The notes beneath the pieces were generated by a model. That model ran no database searches and was not told where the DNA came from. It was given only the letters and a program-made list of their open reading frames with translations. Source: Dipetalonema caudispina (lineage: Eukaryota > Nematoda > Chromadorea > Rhabditida > Onchocercidae). Taken from it: a stretch of DNA of 64,000 nt. The translations under genes and the position numbers were made by a program. Below, in pieces: positions 47,601 to 58,793 of this stretch. How positions within the stretch are numbered: position 1 is the first letter of the stretch; each line of letters opens with the position of its first letter. The stretch is taken from the NCBI GenBank assembly GCA_013365325.1, contig JABVXV010000241.1, positions 33,395 to 97,394 on the forward strand. The letters are read 5' to 3'.

Positions 47601-48900
47601 ATTTAAAAATTTTTAAAGAAAAAAATTTTCACATCCCTCATGTGTATTATTTTTGTTGGTGTTAGTTTGAGATAGCATTGAAGTAGTCGTGTGAAATTTT
47701 GGAAGCTTAATTGGAATTTAGCGAAGGAAAAATTAGGCAAATATGAATTTGAAGAGCATCAAATAGCTTCTTCTCTGTTCAATTTCTAGCTAATGGAAGT
47801 TAGTTTCATCTAAATTTATATATATAAATTTCGTACAACATATTGAAATTTTTAATTTAGCTCCTACTTCTGTTCCAGTTAAATAATTGGAGTGACTTAT
47901 TTATTCAAATTACTCAAAAAGTCTTGTTTCAGTTCTGTTTATTTTCACTCATTCAATTATGTTAAATTCTATCAGCATTTCAAATTCAAATTGTTTTTTT
48001 TTTTTTTTTTTCAGATTTAATTTTACGGAAGAAGTAAAAACAATAAAAGTACCAATTACTGTAACTGTTACTTTATTCACTTGTTTTATATCTGATGATT
48101 ATTGATTGGTTGTTGATGATAATAATGATAATGATGATGGTGATAATGATGATAGGAGAACATATAACATTTGTTGGTAGTGATAATGATAATGAAGTAC
48201 AGTAGTTAGTTGTATGATGAAAAATAATTTATTTATTTTTGTGCCAGTTCTTTTCCAATATCTCTTCTCCTGAAAAATTTTTCAGGTGCAACGGAAAAAA
48301 ATTTTTTTTTTTTCTTAAAAAATTTTGTAAAAATTTACTTTTTATCAAAGTCGCTATTTTCTCAATTGTGTAATTTGTTATATATGAGCAAGAATCAAAA
48401 AAAAAAAAAAAAAAAAAACTGAAAAAAAAAAACGAAAACGACAAACTTTCTAGATAGGTTAAGAAAAAAAAAAAAATGATTGAACATTTCTTCACACTAT
48501 AAGACTACAAATGTATCAGTTGTTAAAAAATCATATCAACTTCTTTCAGATTTAAATTTAATTTAAAATCGAAAATTTAAAATTGCTGCAAAGAAAAAAA
48601 AAAAAAAGATTTCAAATTTCTTCTTTTATTTTTCTATATCTGCAGCAAATCCTGGTGAATGGTCGAAATGTGATTGAAATGCCAACGGAGTTAATTGAAA
48701 TTCAATGTTTACCTGTACCAAAAAATGGAACTAAACATGGCATTCGAACACGAATTTTATGTAATTTGAAATTAACCCATACATTATCATATGATATAAG
48801 ATGTCCGGATAAATATCACTGGATTACGGTGAGCATTCCGATCCTTGAACAGTTAAATATGGCACCAGGCCATTATAGGCCATCAATTAGTATGTTATGA
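37490..48900 (+). CDS. ndx-1: NUDT18/NDX-1-like Nudix hydrolase (8 exons, 328 aa)
   Basis: Exons are 37490-37586, 38152-38245, 38684-38729, 39074-39194, 39544-39634, 39799-39945, 40346-40481 and 48646-48900; phases agree throughout. The Nudix box lies at residues 70-92: GRVEPGE, seven residues, then REVFEETGY, matching G-x5-E-x7-RE-U-x-EE-x-GU, with the metal-binding glutamates 85, 88 and 89. LLLTQEAKRRCLGKWYVPAG before it is the NUDT18 signature. The C-terminal half, including the last exon across an 8.2-kb intron, follows the NUDT18 layout. Vertebrate NUDT18 hydrolyses 8-oxo-dGDP and related oxidised nucleotides, cleaning the nucleotide pool; the worm homologue is called ndx-1. AATAAA hexamers at 49009 and 49020 are likely poly(A) signals. 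The acceptor of exon 2 (AAAATATAG) is unusually poor, so that junction is the least certain part. Confidence 0.82.
41885..41903. repeat. C15-G4 homopolymer junction
   Basis: Fifteen cytosines followed directly by four guanines, in DNA that is otherwise strongly AT-rich. Confidence 0.9.
42012..42067 (+). repeat. G-rich tract, G-quadruplex candidate
   Basis: Successive runs of 4, 5, 7, 3, 6 and about 10 guanines with short A/T-containing loops, on the transcribed-sense strand of the Nudix gene's last intron. Confidence 0.75.
42256..42336. repeat. TGTATG/TATG microsatellite
   Basis: Imperfect TGTG and TATG units over about 80 bases in the Nudix gene's last intron. Confidence 0.85.
42476..42535. 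repeat. Imperfect GAT/AAT trinucleotide array
   Basis: Repeats of GATGATAAT and AGTGATAAT type. A similar but separate array is found at about 48116-48200. Confidence 0.8.
42985..43086. repeat. (TATG)n tetranucleotide array
   Basis: About 100 bases of TATG units with a few TGTG interruptions. Confidence 0.92.
43502..43520 (+). repeat. Compact G-quadruplex motif
   Basis: GGGAGGGGGGAGGGGAGGG has four G-runs separated by single A loops, just after a poly-T run. Single-nucleotide loops are the most stable quadruplex class known. Confidence 0.85.
45133..45155. repeat. (TA)n dinucleotide tract
   Basis: TATATATA units with a TATG interruption; a comparable tract lies at about 45510-45528. Confidence 0.8.
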
Positions 48901-50310
48901 AGCTAAAATTAATTAAAGTTTTATTGTTTTATAGATCAGTAATTCTGAATTTTAGATCAATTTAAGTTGTTTTAATAATAGTCCATAAATCAATTGCAGT
49001 ATTACTTGAATAAACAAGAAATAAAATCTTTTTTTTTGAAAAGATTCCTTAGAGATTTTTTTTTTTTTTGTTAAATTCGAAAATTTGAAAATAAGTGCCA
49101 TTTTCCTTTAGATTTCTTGTAGATCATATAGAAATAATATTTTAAATAGTATAAATTTTTGATAAAGATTCTTTCTTTTTTTTTTTTTCTTTCAAAAACA
49201 TCTTCAATGATGGTTTCCCAATTTAAGTTTATCAATTCATGTATTTCAAATTTTGGTATGTTTAATTTGATTTTATTGTTACATTTAGTTTGTTCCTGTT
49301 AACCATTCTTTTTAAAATGTTTTATCGTCTCGAGTAAATTACAATCTGAATTGCTTAACTTGTAAACTATTTTGTAATGTACTTTCTTTTTTTTTTCTTT
49401 TTTTTTTTCTTTTTTTTGGTTGTTACAATTCTTTTGAAATTATTCTGCTGTAATATAATATAATTTTTGTAAATAAATTATTTGCAATGCAAAGAATGTG
49501 AAATATTCAACATATATTTAGTAGAAATTAATGAATTGAAATTTTTTTTTTTCAGAAGAAATAAAATTATACAAAGTAGAATCTGTTCGAATATTGTAGT
49601 TATTTATTAATTTATATATACTATCATTTTTTGATGAAACTAATATTTCTGTTTAGAAGGTTGAAGTTCAAACTTTCGTAAATCTGACCGAAAGTATTGC
49701 ATCACTTACTTATTTCGGTTTTCCATCGATGGATGATCATATATGATTGATTGAATCATCCAAATGTACGATTAGTGACAGCGATGACATTTTTTACTTC
49801 AAAATAGTAATTTAAAATGATTTAAATTCATGTTAATTCTCTTTCTCTCTTTCTCTCTCCCTTTCCTTCCTTCTTTCCTCCTTTTTTCTCAAATTGCTGA
49901 TAAAAATAGCACCCCTTAAATTACATCAATAGTAAAAGAAATTAATATTGAAAAAAAAAATTTTTTTTTTTTTTTTTTTACTGAATTAATATGCATTTTC
50001 ATAAAATAATTTAAATTTATGCTAACCTTCATTTTTCTTTCTCTTCACTCCTCTATCTCTCTCTCTCTCTCTCCTTCTTTTTCTCTCTTTCATAATTTGT
50101 TAATTAAAAAAAAAAAAAAAAAAAAAAAAGGCAATCATAAATGAAATGTTTTTATTTCTCTTTTTTCTACATTACTATATATTTATAGATTATTATAAAA
50201 ATACTAATATTAACTTTTTATTTGTTTATTTTATTTTACTCTTTTTTTTTTTCTGGAAAAAAATAAATAAATAAATTTTATCATAAATATATAGAAAGAA
50301 AATATTGTTA

Positions 50311-50590
50311 TTATTAAATATGCATATATTGTATTGATATGATAACTATTTATCCCTTATTTATAACTCTTTTACTTTTATTTTACTGAATGAATTAGAA
50401 AATTAAATATGCATATATTGTATTGATATGATAACTATTTATCCCTCCTTTTATAACTCTTTTACTTTTATTTTACTGATAAGATGAATTAGAAAATTAA
50501 ATATGCATATATTGTATTGATATGATAACTATTTATCCCTCCTTTTATAACTCTTTTACTTTTATTTTACTGATAAAATGAAATAGAAAA
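50311..50590. repeat. Minisatellite, three copies of an 89-94-bp unit
   Basis: The word TGCATATATTGTATTGATAT recurs at 50321, 50410 and 50504, followed each time by the same ATAACTATTTATCCC and CTCTTTTACTTTTATTTTAC segments. The second spacing is longer because a GATAA is added. Copies are nearly identical, so the expansion is recent. Confidence 0.92.
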
Positions 50591-51995
50591 AAAAAATTTC
50601 TATATAAATTGTTGAATATAGATAATATATGTATATATATATGTATTATAAATGTTCATTTTTTTAAGCGTATACGTATCTCTGTTCATTCGTACGTTTC
50701 GTTATCGTTAAAAAAAAAAAGCACGGAACAATCCGATATGAATATTCAATTATGAGAGGAGACAAAAAATGATTGAAAAGAATCTTCGGCTTTTTTTTTT
50801 TTTTTTTTTATAATCAAAAATATATGGCTTCTTTTAACTTTTGCTACCCCTTTCTTGCTTTTTTTTTTTACCATTTATCTATATTTATTCATCAACCTTT
50901 TAAAAAAAAAAAAAAAAAAAAAAAAAGAAAAGTATTTGAAGTGGAAGAGAAGCAAAAAAGATGAAGATTGAAAAAAAAAATGATAGGTAAAATAGAGGTT
51001 AAAATAAGTGATGAAGATTAAAAGTTGATATAGGTAAAAGGAAATTTGCAGATGAAAAAGATTGAGAGATGAGAGATAAAAAAAAAAATATAGATTGTAA
51101 ATAAAGGATGATAGGTAAAGTTTAGGTTTAAGGTAAATGACTAAATCTTAACGAAATGGATGATAATGCATTTTATTTCTAGTTAATGTAACTTTTTCTT
51201 TTTTTTTGTAATTAAAAAATTTTAATTAATATATATTTTTAATATTGATTTAAATACATTATCTTGCTTTTCAATCCTTTCCATACCATTCCTTTCTCTT
51301 CTTTCTTTCACTGTTCCTTTTTTTTTTTTTTTTCTTTGTTATCATTTTGTTATCACAAACAAAATGGAAATGAAAAATTCATTTCACTAAATAATGATGA
51401 AAAATGATAATTGCTAAGTAATTTCGACATGCTCAACTTACATCATTGATTAATTCGTACTGATTGATCATAAATTAATTAAATTCACTTTCCATATAAG
51501 GGAAAAAAAAACAAAAAGGAAGGAGAGAGAGAGAGAAAGAGAGGAAGAGATAAAGAGTTAAATTTTAATTGTTTTCGATGAAATGAATGATAACAGATAA
51601 AATAGACTGTGATAATTTTCAATGGAACATATGCATACAATAAACAAAAGATTATTATATATAAATATCAATATGTTGTCATATCAAATGATGATTTCAA
51701 CGAATCATAAATCATTATCAGTGTGATGATGGCTAATAGTTGAAAATGATCTGCTTCTGTTAACGATATAATAATATCTTCGAGCAAAGGAGCTTATATT
51801 GATAAGATGATAAGAACTTATTGATAACGTTTCATTTCCATCTATCTGCCTATACCAATTATTCTTTTTATCATTTTAACTTCTTCAATTATATACCCAT
51901 TATTAATTCATTTATTCTATTCATTCTTTTTCTTTTCTTTGTTATTTTTTTTTTATTATTTTGAAAGAAAATTTAAGATATAATTATAATTTAAT

Positions 51996-52175
51996 AGGAA
52001 AATATAGGTATAATATATAATAATTAAATGAAAAAAAAAAATATATATATATATATATGAAAAATATAGGTATAATATATAATAATTAAATGAAAAAAAA
52101 TATATATATATATGAAAAATATAGGTATAATATATAATAATTAAATGAAAAAAAAAAATATATATGTATATATGA
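51996..52175. repeat. Minisatellite, three copies of a 55-62-bp unit
   Basis: TATAGGTATAATATATAATA recurs at 52003, 52065 and 52120. Each copy runs through TTAAATG and a poly-A stretch into TA dinucleotides; the length differences come from the A and TA parts. Confidence 0.9.
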
Positions 52176-52347
52176 TACAATAAAAATTATACGAGAGATA
52201 TTTTCTCTGTAGTATCGTAGATTTAACAAATGTTTAATTTTTACTTTTTTTTTTTAATGCTAGTAATTATGGATTACAAATTAATTACTAAATTAAAACA
52301 TTATATAATAATAGGTCGTAAATTATGCGAAGATTTACTTGCTTTTT

Positions 52348-52379
<32 letters not shown>

Positions 52380-53471
52380 CTTATGAGGAAGAAAGAAATT
52401 TGTTAGAAGATTTAGTGTGAGAGAACTGTAAATTGCCGAATAATCATCTCATATAAAGAATGTGACAATTGAATAAAACGCAAATTACGTCACATATAAA
52501 TGACAATTAATCGCAAATCATTTTAACTACAAAATTGCTTTCCTTTTCTTTTCTTCTCTTTCCCTTTCTCTCTTACTCTCTTTTTCTCATTCTTTTCCTC
52601 TTTCTTCCTTTTTATGCCTTTATCCTTGTAATTATCATCACCTATTTAGCAATTACTATTGTAATAAATGATTATTGAGTAAAGAAAAAAAAAAAAAGAA
52701 ACAAAAAAGAAAAAAGATGAAATAAAAGAAAAGAAAAAAAAAAAGAGAAAATGAAAAATAAAAGGAAAATTGAATATGTTAAATTAAAATTATTAGAATT
52801 ATGAAAATGTCAAATTTGGAAAAGAAATTGAATTTATTTATGAAAATGTTAAAATTAAATTTTCAAACTATCAATAATACTGTAATTGTTAAGCATTGGA
52901 ATTACTGATTGGATCCACAGGATATATATTTATCGAAAATATATACTATAAAATTAGCGTAATTTGTTTTCGGATAAAAGTTTATTTCATTTTTAACAAA
53001 AGAGGAAACTTACAGTACCAATTTTAGATTGGAATTATGCTTTACAGTATCATTTATAGATTAACATTAAATGCTTTTAAAGTATTTTTTTTCGTTTTAA
53101 ATTTTGAAATATGAAAAAAAAGAAAGGAAAAAAAAAAAAGGGAAATAAATCTGATAATGTTGAAATTAAAAATTAAAATTATAAATATGTTAGATTATGC
53201 AAATTTTTTTTTTTACCATTATATTTATTTTAATTTGAAACGTTTAAAATTAGTTAATTGAATAGGTATTTGTTAAATTTTATAAATTATTAATTGTGGA
53301 AAATTATCATTATCATTATTAATGGAATGATAATATTTTTTCCTATTATTTCACAAATATTTGAATAGTAGTGGTTTTAAAAACAGGCGACTAAATGAAT
53401 GATTACCCTAATGGAATATGTTGAATGTACTAGTAAATGAGCTCCTCTTCATCACTTCACCAAACAATTTG

Positions 53472-53472
<1 letters not shown>

Positions 53473-53506
<34 letters not shown>
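53473..53506. repeat. Poly-T run, about 34 bases
   Basis: One of the longest homopolymers in the window. A run of about 31 T lies at 52349-52379. Confidence 0.9.
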
Positions 53507-53511
<5 letters not shown>

Positions 53512-53698
53512 GACAAATTTTCGAGACTTTCTTTGATGCTATTGAGATAGGATGGGAAAAGAATAGACAATTTAGTCAGTATCATGGGTAAAATATATTA
53601 GTATATACATAGAGGAATAGAAGAAAATGAAGAAAAATATGATAAAAGTAAAGTGATAGGTGGTATCCAATGAAAGAGAATTTAAATGTAATAGATAA

Positions 53699-53725
53699 AG
53701 AGGGAGAGAGAGAGAGAGAGAGAGG
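53699..53725. repeat. (GA)n dinucleotide tract
   Basis: GAGAGA units in a purine-rich stretch, upstream of the CT-rich array at 53812. Confidence 0.9.
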
Positions 53726-53811
53726 AAGAGATAAAAAGAGAATGGGAAAAAGTGGTTTTGGTTTGAAAAAGAATTTTGAATGCTCCTATTACTAACTTAC
53801 TACTGCAGTAT

Positions 53812-53977
53812 CCTCCTCCTTTTCCTCCTCCTTTTCCTCCTCCTTTTCCTCTTCCTCCTCCTTCTCCTCTTTCACTTCTTTTTCCTCTTCATTTTTCTCT
53901 CCATCGATGGTGAAAGAAAGGGAGGAGTTGATAAGATTCTCCTCCTTCTCCTCCTCCTCCTCCTCCTCCTCCTCCTT
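53812..53977. repeat. CTCCTT/TCC-rich array
   Basis: Polypyrimidine array of CCTCCTTTT and TCC units, interrupted at about 53890-53935. It produces Leu-rich and Gly-rich open frames that are not genes. Confidence 0.88.
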
Positions 53978-54445
53978 TCCTCATGTTCAAAAATTTCATC
54001 TTTTCTTTCCGATCTATCCTTTTTGCACAATTGGGATGAAGAATGTATGTGTATTCAATGTTTGTCTCCCCCATTTTAAGTAGTTGTTAAATAAAAGCTT
54101 ACTATGAAAATTTTATCAACTATCATATTGATTTTTTTTTTTTTTTTTCACCACAAAAAAAATTCCGTAATTTTTACATAATAACAAATATTTCTTATTT
54201 ATAATTAATAGTTATACATCTAATTTATTTTTATTTATATTATCATATAATGAATTTAAAAAAATAAATGAAAAAATGTGATGAAAATAACTTTTAGGAT
54301 TTGTGATATAAGAAAAGGAAAAAGCGGGAAAAAGTAAATGATAAGATGATAAGAATGAACACTAAAATTGGTTAGTTAGTGTTATTTTGTTGTTAATTGT
54401 TGGTAATAAATCTTGTCAGGAAATAAAATTTTATGAGAATATTCG

Positions 54446-54520
54446 TAGTAGTAGTAATTGTAGTAGTAGTAATTGTTGTTGTAGTAGTAGTAGTAGTAGT
54501 AGTAATAGTAATAGCAATAG
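54446..54520. repeat. (GTA)n-type trinucleotide array
   Basis: GTAGTA with AAT and GTT variants. It underlies the Val-rich, Ser-rich and Tyr-rich open frames seen around it. Confidence 0.9.
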
Positions 54521-54749
54521 TTCCTTTCATATCTATCAAATTTTCCGCCTCGTTTCTCTTTCACCTTATTAGTATGTTTTTTTTTTTTTCTTCTTTTTTT
54601 TTTTTTTTTTATCATTATATCAACAAAAAAAAAAAAAGAGAAATAATTTCTTCTTTTTTTTTTTTATATCTCTGATATTTTTGACATTGAAATTCATATA
54701 GGAATAATATTTATTTTCGATAAAATTATTAATTATATTGCATAGTTTA

Positions 54750-55365
54750 TCTTATCACTATTATTTACCTTATTATTTGTTCATAATTGTAAACATCATT
54801 ATCATTATCATTATGATTAGAACTATTAGTATTATTACTATTGTTATTGTTATTATTATTATTATTACCACTATTATTATTATCACTATTATTATCATTA
54901 AGTTTCATTATTATCATTAATTGTTATTGTTATCATTATTTTTATTATTATCATTATTATTATCATTATTATTATTATTACTATCATCATCACCATCATT
55001 ATTATTATTATCATTAATTATTATTATTATTATCAATTATTATTATTATCATTAATTATTATTATTGTCATTAATTATTATTATTATCACTATTATTATC
55101 ACCGTTATTGTTGTTATCATTATCATTATTATTATTACCATTAATTATCATTATTGCCATTAATTATTACTATTATCATCAATTATTAATATTATCATTG
55201 TTTTTATTATTATCATTATTACTGTTATTATTATCACTCATTATCGTTATTATTATTATCACTAATTATTATTATTATCACTAACCACTGTTACATCATT
55301 AATTACCACTATTATCATTAATTATTATTATTATCATTATTATTACCATTATCATTATCATCCAA
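54750..55365. repeat. Long TTA/TCA/TTG trinucleotide array
   Basis: About 600 bases built from ATT, ATC and occasional ACT/ATG triplets, with recurring TCATTAATTATTATTATTAT phrases. It is the largest simple-sequence block in the window. Confidence 0.92.
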
Positions 55366-56778
55366 TTTTTTTATTCCTATTTATTGCTTCACTATTTGTT
55401 TATTCCCATTTGTTGTTCATTTACTCATTTGTAATTGATAACTTTTAAACATTTTTGATAATCTTTAGAAAGATGGAAATAATTCATTAGAATTTACCTG
55501 AGATAACAAAGAGAAAATAATTTTTTTTTAAAGAAAAAAAGAAAACGGAAGAAACAACAACAACAACAACAATAACAACAACATAATTTATTCTAGAAAA
55601 AGCCAATATGTACGAGAAATGCTTTTATGTGTGAAAAATGAAGATGGACACGAAATTGTTTTTCACTCAGCTAAATATCACATTGTTTTATTTGATGTGA
55701 TTTTGTAACCATAGCAAATAAAAATTACTTTCAATTATGTATTTCTTTTTCAAAACTCTCTTTTTTTAAAATTTTGACTTCATTAAAATTTTTATCCTTT
55801 TGTTAAAAAAAAGAAAAAAAAAAAAAGTGGAAGAAAAAGGAAAAGATGTAAACAAACATTCATTAATGATTTATCAAATAATAACAAACATAGTCTATAA
55901 ATAGGAACAATATTTATAAATTTTTATTAAATAAATTATTAAATAATAATAAGTATATTTTTACAAGTATACCAATTACGAATAACAATTATATACTGTG
56001 ATAGAAAAATATGGCTGTTTGTTTGATTTGTATTACTAATAATAATTATATCATTTCAAATAGTTTAATTGTATGATTTTGAATTTTATACTCATTTAAT
56101 TTAAAAAGATTTTTTTTTTTTGAATTTGTTATTTTTTTTTTAACAAAATTGCAACATTACCAAATTTTAATCGTATCTAATTATAAAATATTTATTGCTT
56201 TAAAAAATATTCATGCAATAAATATACACATAAATACATCTTTATAACTTATACATTTGAAGTGAACTAATTGTAATATAATAATTCTTATTGTTACAAT
56301 TTTACTCAGACAATAAATAAACGCATAAATACATCAGCATAGCTTATATAATATATAATCCTTATTGTTGTAATGTTTTTAATACAATAAATATGCGCAA
56401 ATTAAACAAAGTATTATAACATATAAATTTTTACTATTATAACAACACGTACTCTTTTACAATTCAAATAAGCTAATTATAAAATTTCCCCAAATGAATC
56501 AATGTATTTTTATTGTTCCAAATTAATCATACATCAATTATATAATGGAATGTCTATTTTATAGATATATTCTTGTTAATCTGAATTAATCATATGCAAA
56601 ACTTATATAATGTAAATTTTAAATGAATATTTTATTGCTTCAAAACAATTTTCAAACAATCATTTATATTGTCAAACGATGATGCTACTTTAACAACTAC
56701 GAAAACATTTATTTCGCATGAAGTGTTTTTGTAAAATATATGTGAAGGCATATTCTTTCGTATTTTTTAAAAAAAAAA

Positions 56779-56782
<4 letters not shown>

Positions 56783-56809
<27 letters not shown>

Positions 56810-56964
56810 ACAGGGTGTTCCAGTTAGTATAATTATCACATCACATCATATCACATATTATTTCACATATGTATGTGTCATTATCACCAGAAGCATTTTA
56901 CTACTAACTGCTAATAATTGCATTATTCATTTATTCAACTGTTAAAATTTTTTTTTTTAACAAG
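56783..56964 (+). promoter_or_regulatory. Two candidate splice acceptors 5' of the Frizzled-type gene
   Basis: Twenty-seven T then ACAG at 56810-56813, and a second T-rich AACAAG ending at 56964. Either could receive a spliced leader or an upstream untranslated exon. The nearer one gives a 97-nt leader. Confidence 0.4.
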
Positions 56965-57061
56965 AAACAATAACAATTATATCAACGAGAAGTCGAACAA
57001 TTTGCTTTGCTACAACGATTTGATTTATTTATTCATTTTTTGAACTTATTTGGATGGAATA

Positions 57062-57243
57062 ATGGTTCATTTGGTAGCATCGTTATTTGGATGCTTTAAT
57101 CGAATGCAAATTTTACTCTTCTATTGGTTGATGATGACGCATAAAATTGGAATTTGTAAAACACACCGTTTTTCGCCATCATCACCAAAATGTCAACCGA
57201 TTACCGTGGAACAATGTAAAGATTTACCATACAATGAAACTCG
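57062..57243 (+). CDS. Frizzled-type cysteine-rich-domain protein, first coding exon (partial)
   Basis: Sixty codons plus two bases ending at CG|GTTAAG. The N-terminus has a hydrophobic stretch (MQILLFYWLMM, 15-25) that fits a signal peptide. After it comes KCQPITVEQCKDLPYNETR (43-61), the opening of a Frizzled CRD: Cys44 and Cys52 in C-x7-C spacing, then the conserved YN-x-T sequon at Asn58. The domain's remaining eight cysteines and any seven-pass region are not in the following 6.7 kb, so the gene continues past the window. It may be a Wnt receptor of the Frizzled family or a secreted Frizzled-related protein; the fragment cannot tell them apart. A two-codon upstream frame (57054-57062) overlaps the ATG. 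Confidence 0.72.
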
Positions 57244-58740
57244 GTTAAGTGTTTACTTTTTCCTTCCATTTCTTTTTTTTTTTTTTTTTTAATTAATTAA
57301 TTAGTTCAGGAAAAAATTTTTGAATAAAATTATCGGAATTTGATAATATATGATGATATGACATACATAAGCATATGTATGTAATAATATATTATTCAAA
57401 TTAAATAATATAATAGCTTTATCGATAATATATTCTTAATTTTATATATAATATTTTCCACATCTTTTATTCCTAAGCATTTGTCGATTTACTTCGAATT
57501 TGGATAAGTAAGTTAAAAAGATATTTAGCTAAGTGGATATAAATGATAAAAAAAGAGCCAAATATTACGGTAGCATAATATTGTCGCGTTATTTGATATC
57601 CGCGACATTATTTGCATCTATTCAACGCTGTAATTGCCTCCATGAAACGACGCAATTATATGACATGTGGAAATGGAGGTTACACATCTTCCTTTTTCCA
57701 CATAAAGTATTTCCTATTAAAAGTACGGTAGTTTCAAAATTTTTAAATTTCTGATTTACCTTTCTTTTCAAGTTTGATTCTATTGTTTTGAAAAAATTAA
57801 GAGGAAAAGAAATGAGTAGCTTTCTAAGACTTGTTAGTTCGTTTTTCTTTTGGAATATCGTCAGATATGGTGGGTTTTTAGCGCTTCCTGCTACCGACTA
57901 ACAATAGCATCTGGTGTTGAATATATGTTGTAGGTCTTGTTGACAAAGCATTTGATCTCCGATATTTCCAATATGTGAAATCTAAACTGACATATATATA
58001 TGTATATATATGAGAGATCAAATATCTGCGTAGTACAAATTAATTGTTTAGTAAGAAATCGGAATACCGTATAGGCCATGGAAACATCTGTAGACCGGAT
58101 GTTTACGCTTGAATGCTTCATCTCCATCTGTGCTGATCTTTTCTAATCAAGTTCCATAATTAATTTCTTTCAACACTATTTTCAACAGTTTCCCATACCG
58201 TAATGAATAAGTATATTATAAATATAGTATCACATGCAGTGTACATCTTTTTGAATAGGTTTAATGTTAATACATACAGTATCATGTAGTATGGTATACT
58301 ACAATATATTGTGTTCTTAGTACAATATTCCGTAATGTTAATATGATGCGACCATTATGTCGATTGTGATCAGGCTTAGATATTCTAGCATACGCATATC
58401 TCTATTCCTGAAACTATTATCTTTACCGTATGCTTGTGTTATTTTTCCGGATACTTAGCAAATGTTCATCTTCTTCCATTTCTTATAGATAATTTATATT
58501 TGAGGAACTATTTTGTTATTATCTTTACCGAATGTTATTATTTTTTAATTTGCAACAAGATTTCAAAGGAATCAAAAGTTTTCCTAAAGTAATAGACGAA
58601 TTGTTTGAGATGGATTGTTTTAAATTATATATATATAGTAAAACGATTCTATATTTTACTAAAGTTTCAGGACACATTTACTGTAATTTGAAATGGAAAT
58701 TTCTTCACATGATATATATCAATTCTAGATTGTTTCACAT

Positions 58741-58793
58741 ATACATACACATACACACATACATACATACATACACATACACAAACATACACA
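58741..58793. repeat. ACAT/ACAC microsatellite
   Basis: Imperfect tetranucleotide units inside a long open frame (58532-58960), part of whose length they explain. Confidence 0.88.

Larger units (their letters stand above)
40482..48645. other. Nudix gene intron 7 (8.2 kb), simple-repeat rich
   Basis: This phase-0 intron separates the seventh exon from the terminal exon. It is packed with poly-T and poly-A runs, TATG and GAT arrays, two G-quadruplex-forming tracts and TA repeats. Open frames in it are low in complexity. No nested gene is seen. Confidence 0.75.
48901..56812. other. Intergenic region, Nudix gene to Frizzled-type gene
   Basis: 7.9 kb without a supported gene. It starts with the Nudix 3' UTR and its poly(A) hexamers, then holds two minisatellites (50311-50590, 51996-52175), very long poly-T runs (52349-52379, 53473-53506), a CTCCTT-type array, a GTA array and a 600-base TTA/TCA array. 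Open frames here are translations of these repeats. Confidence 0.75.
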
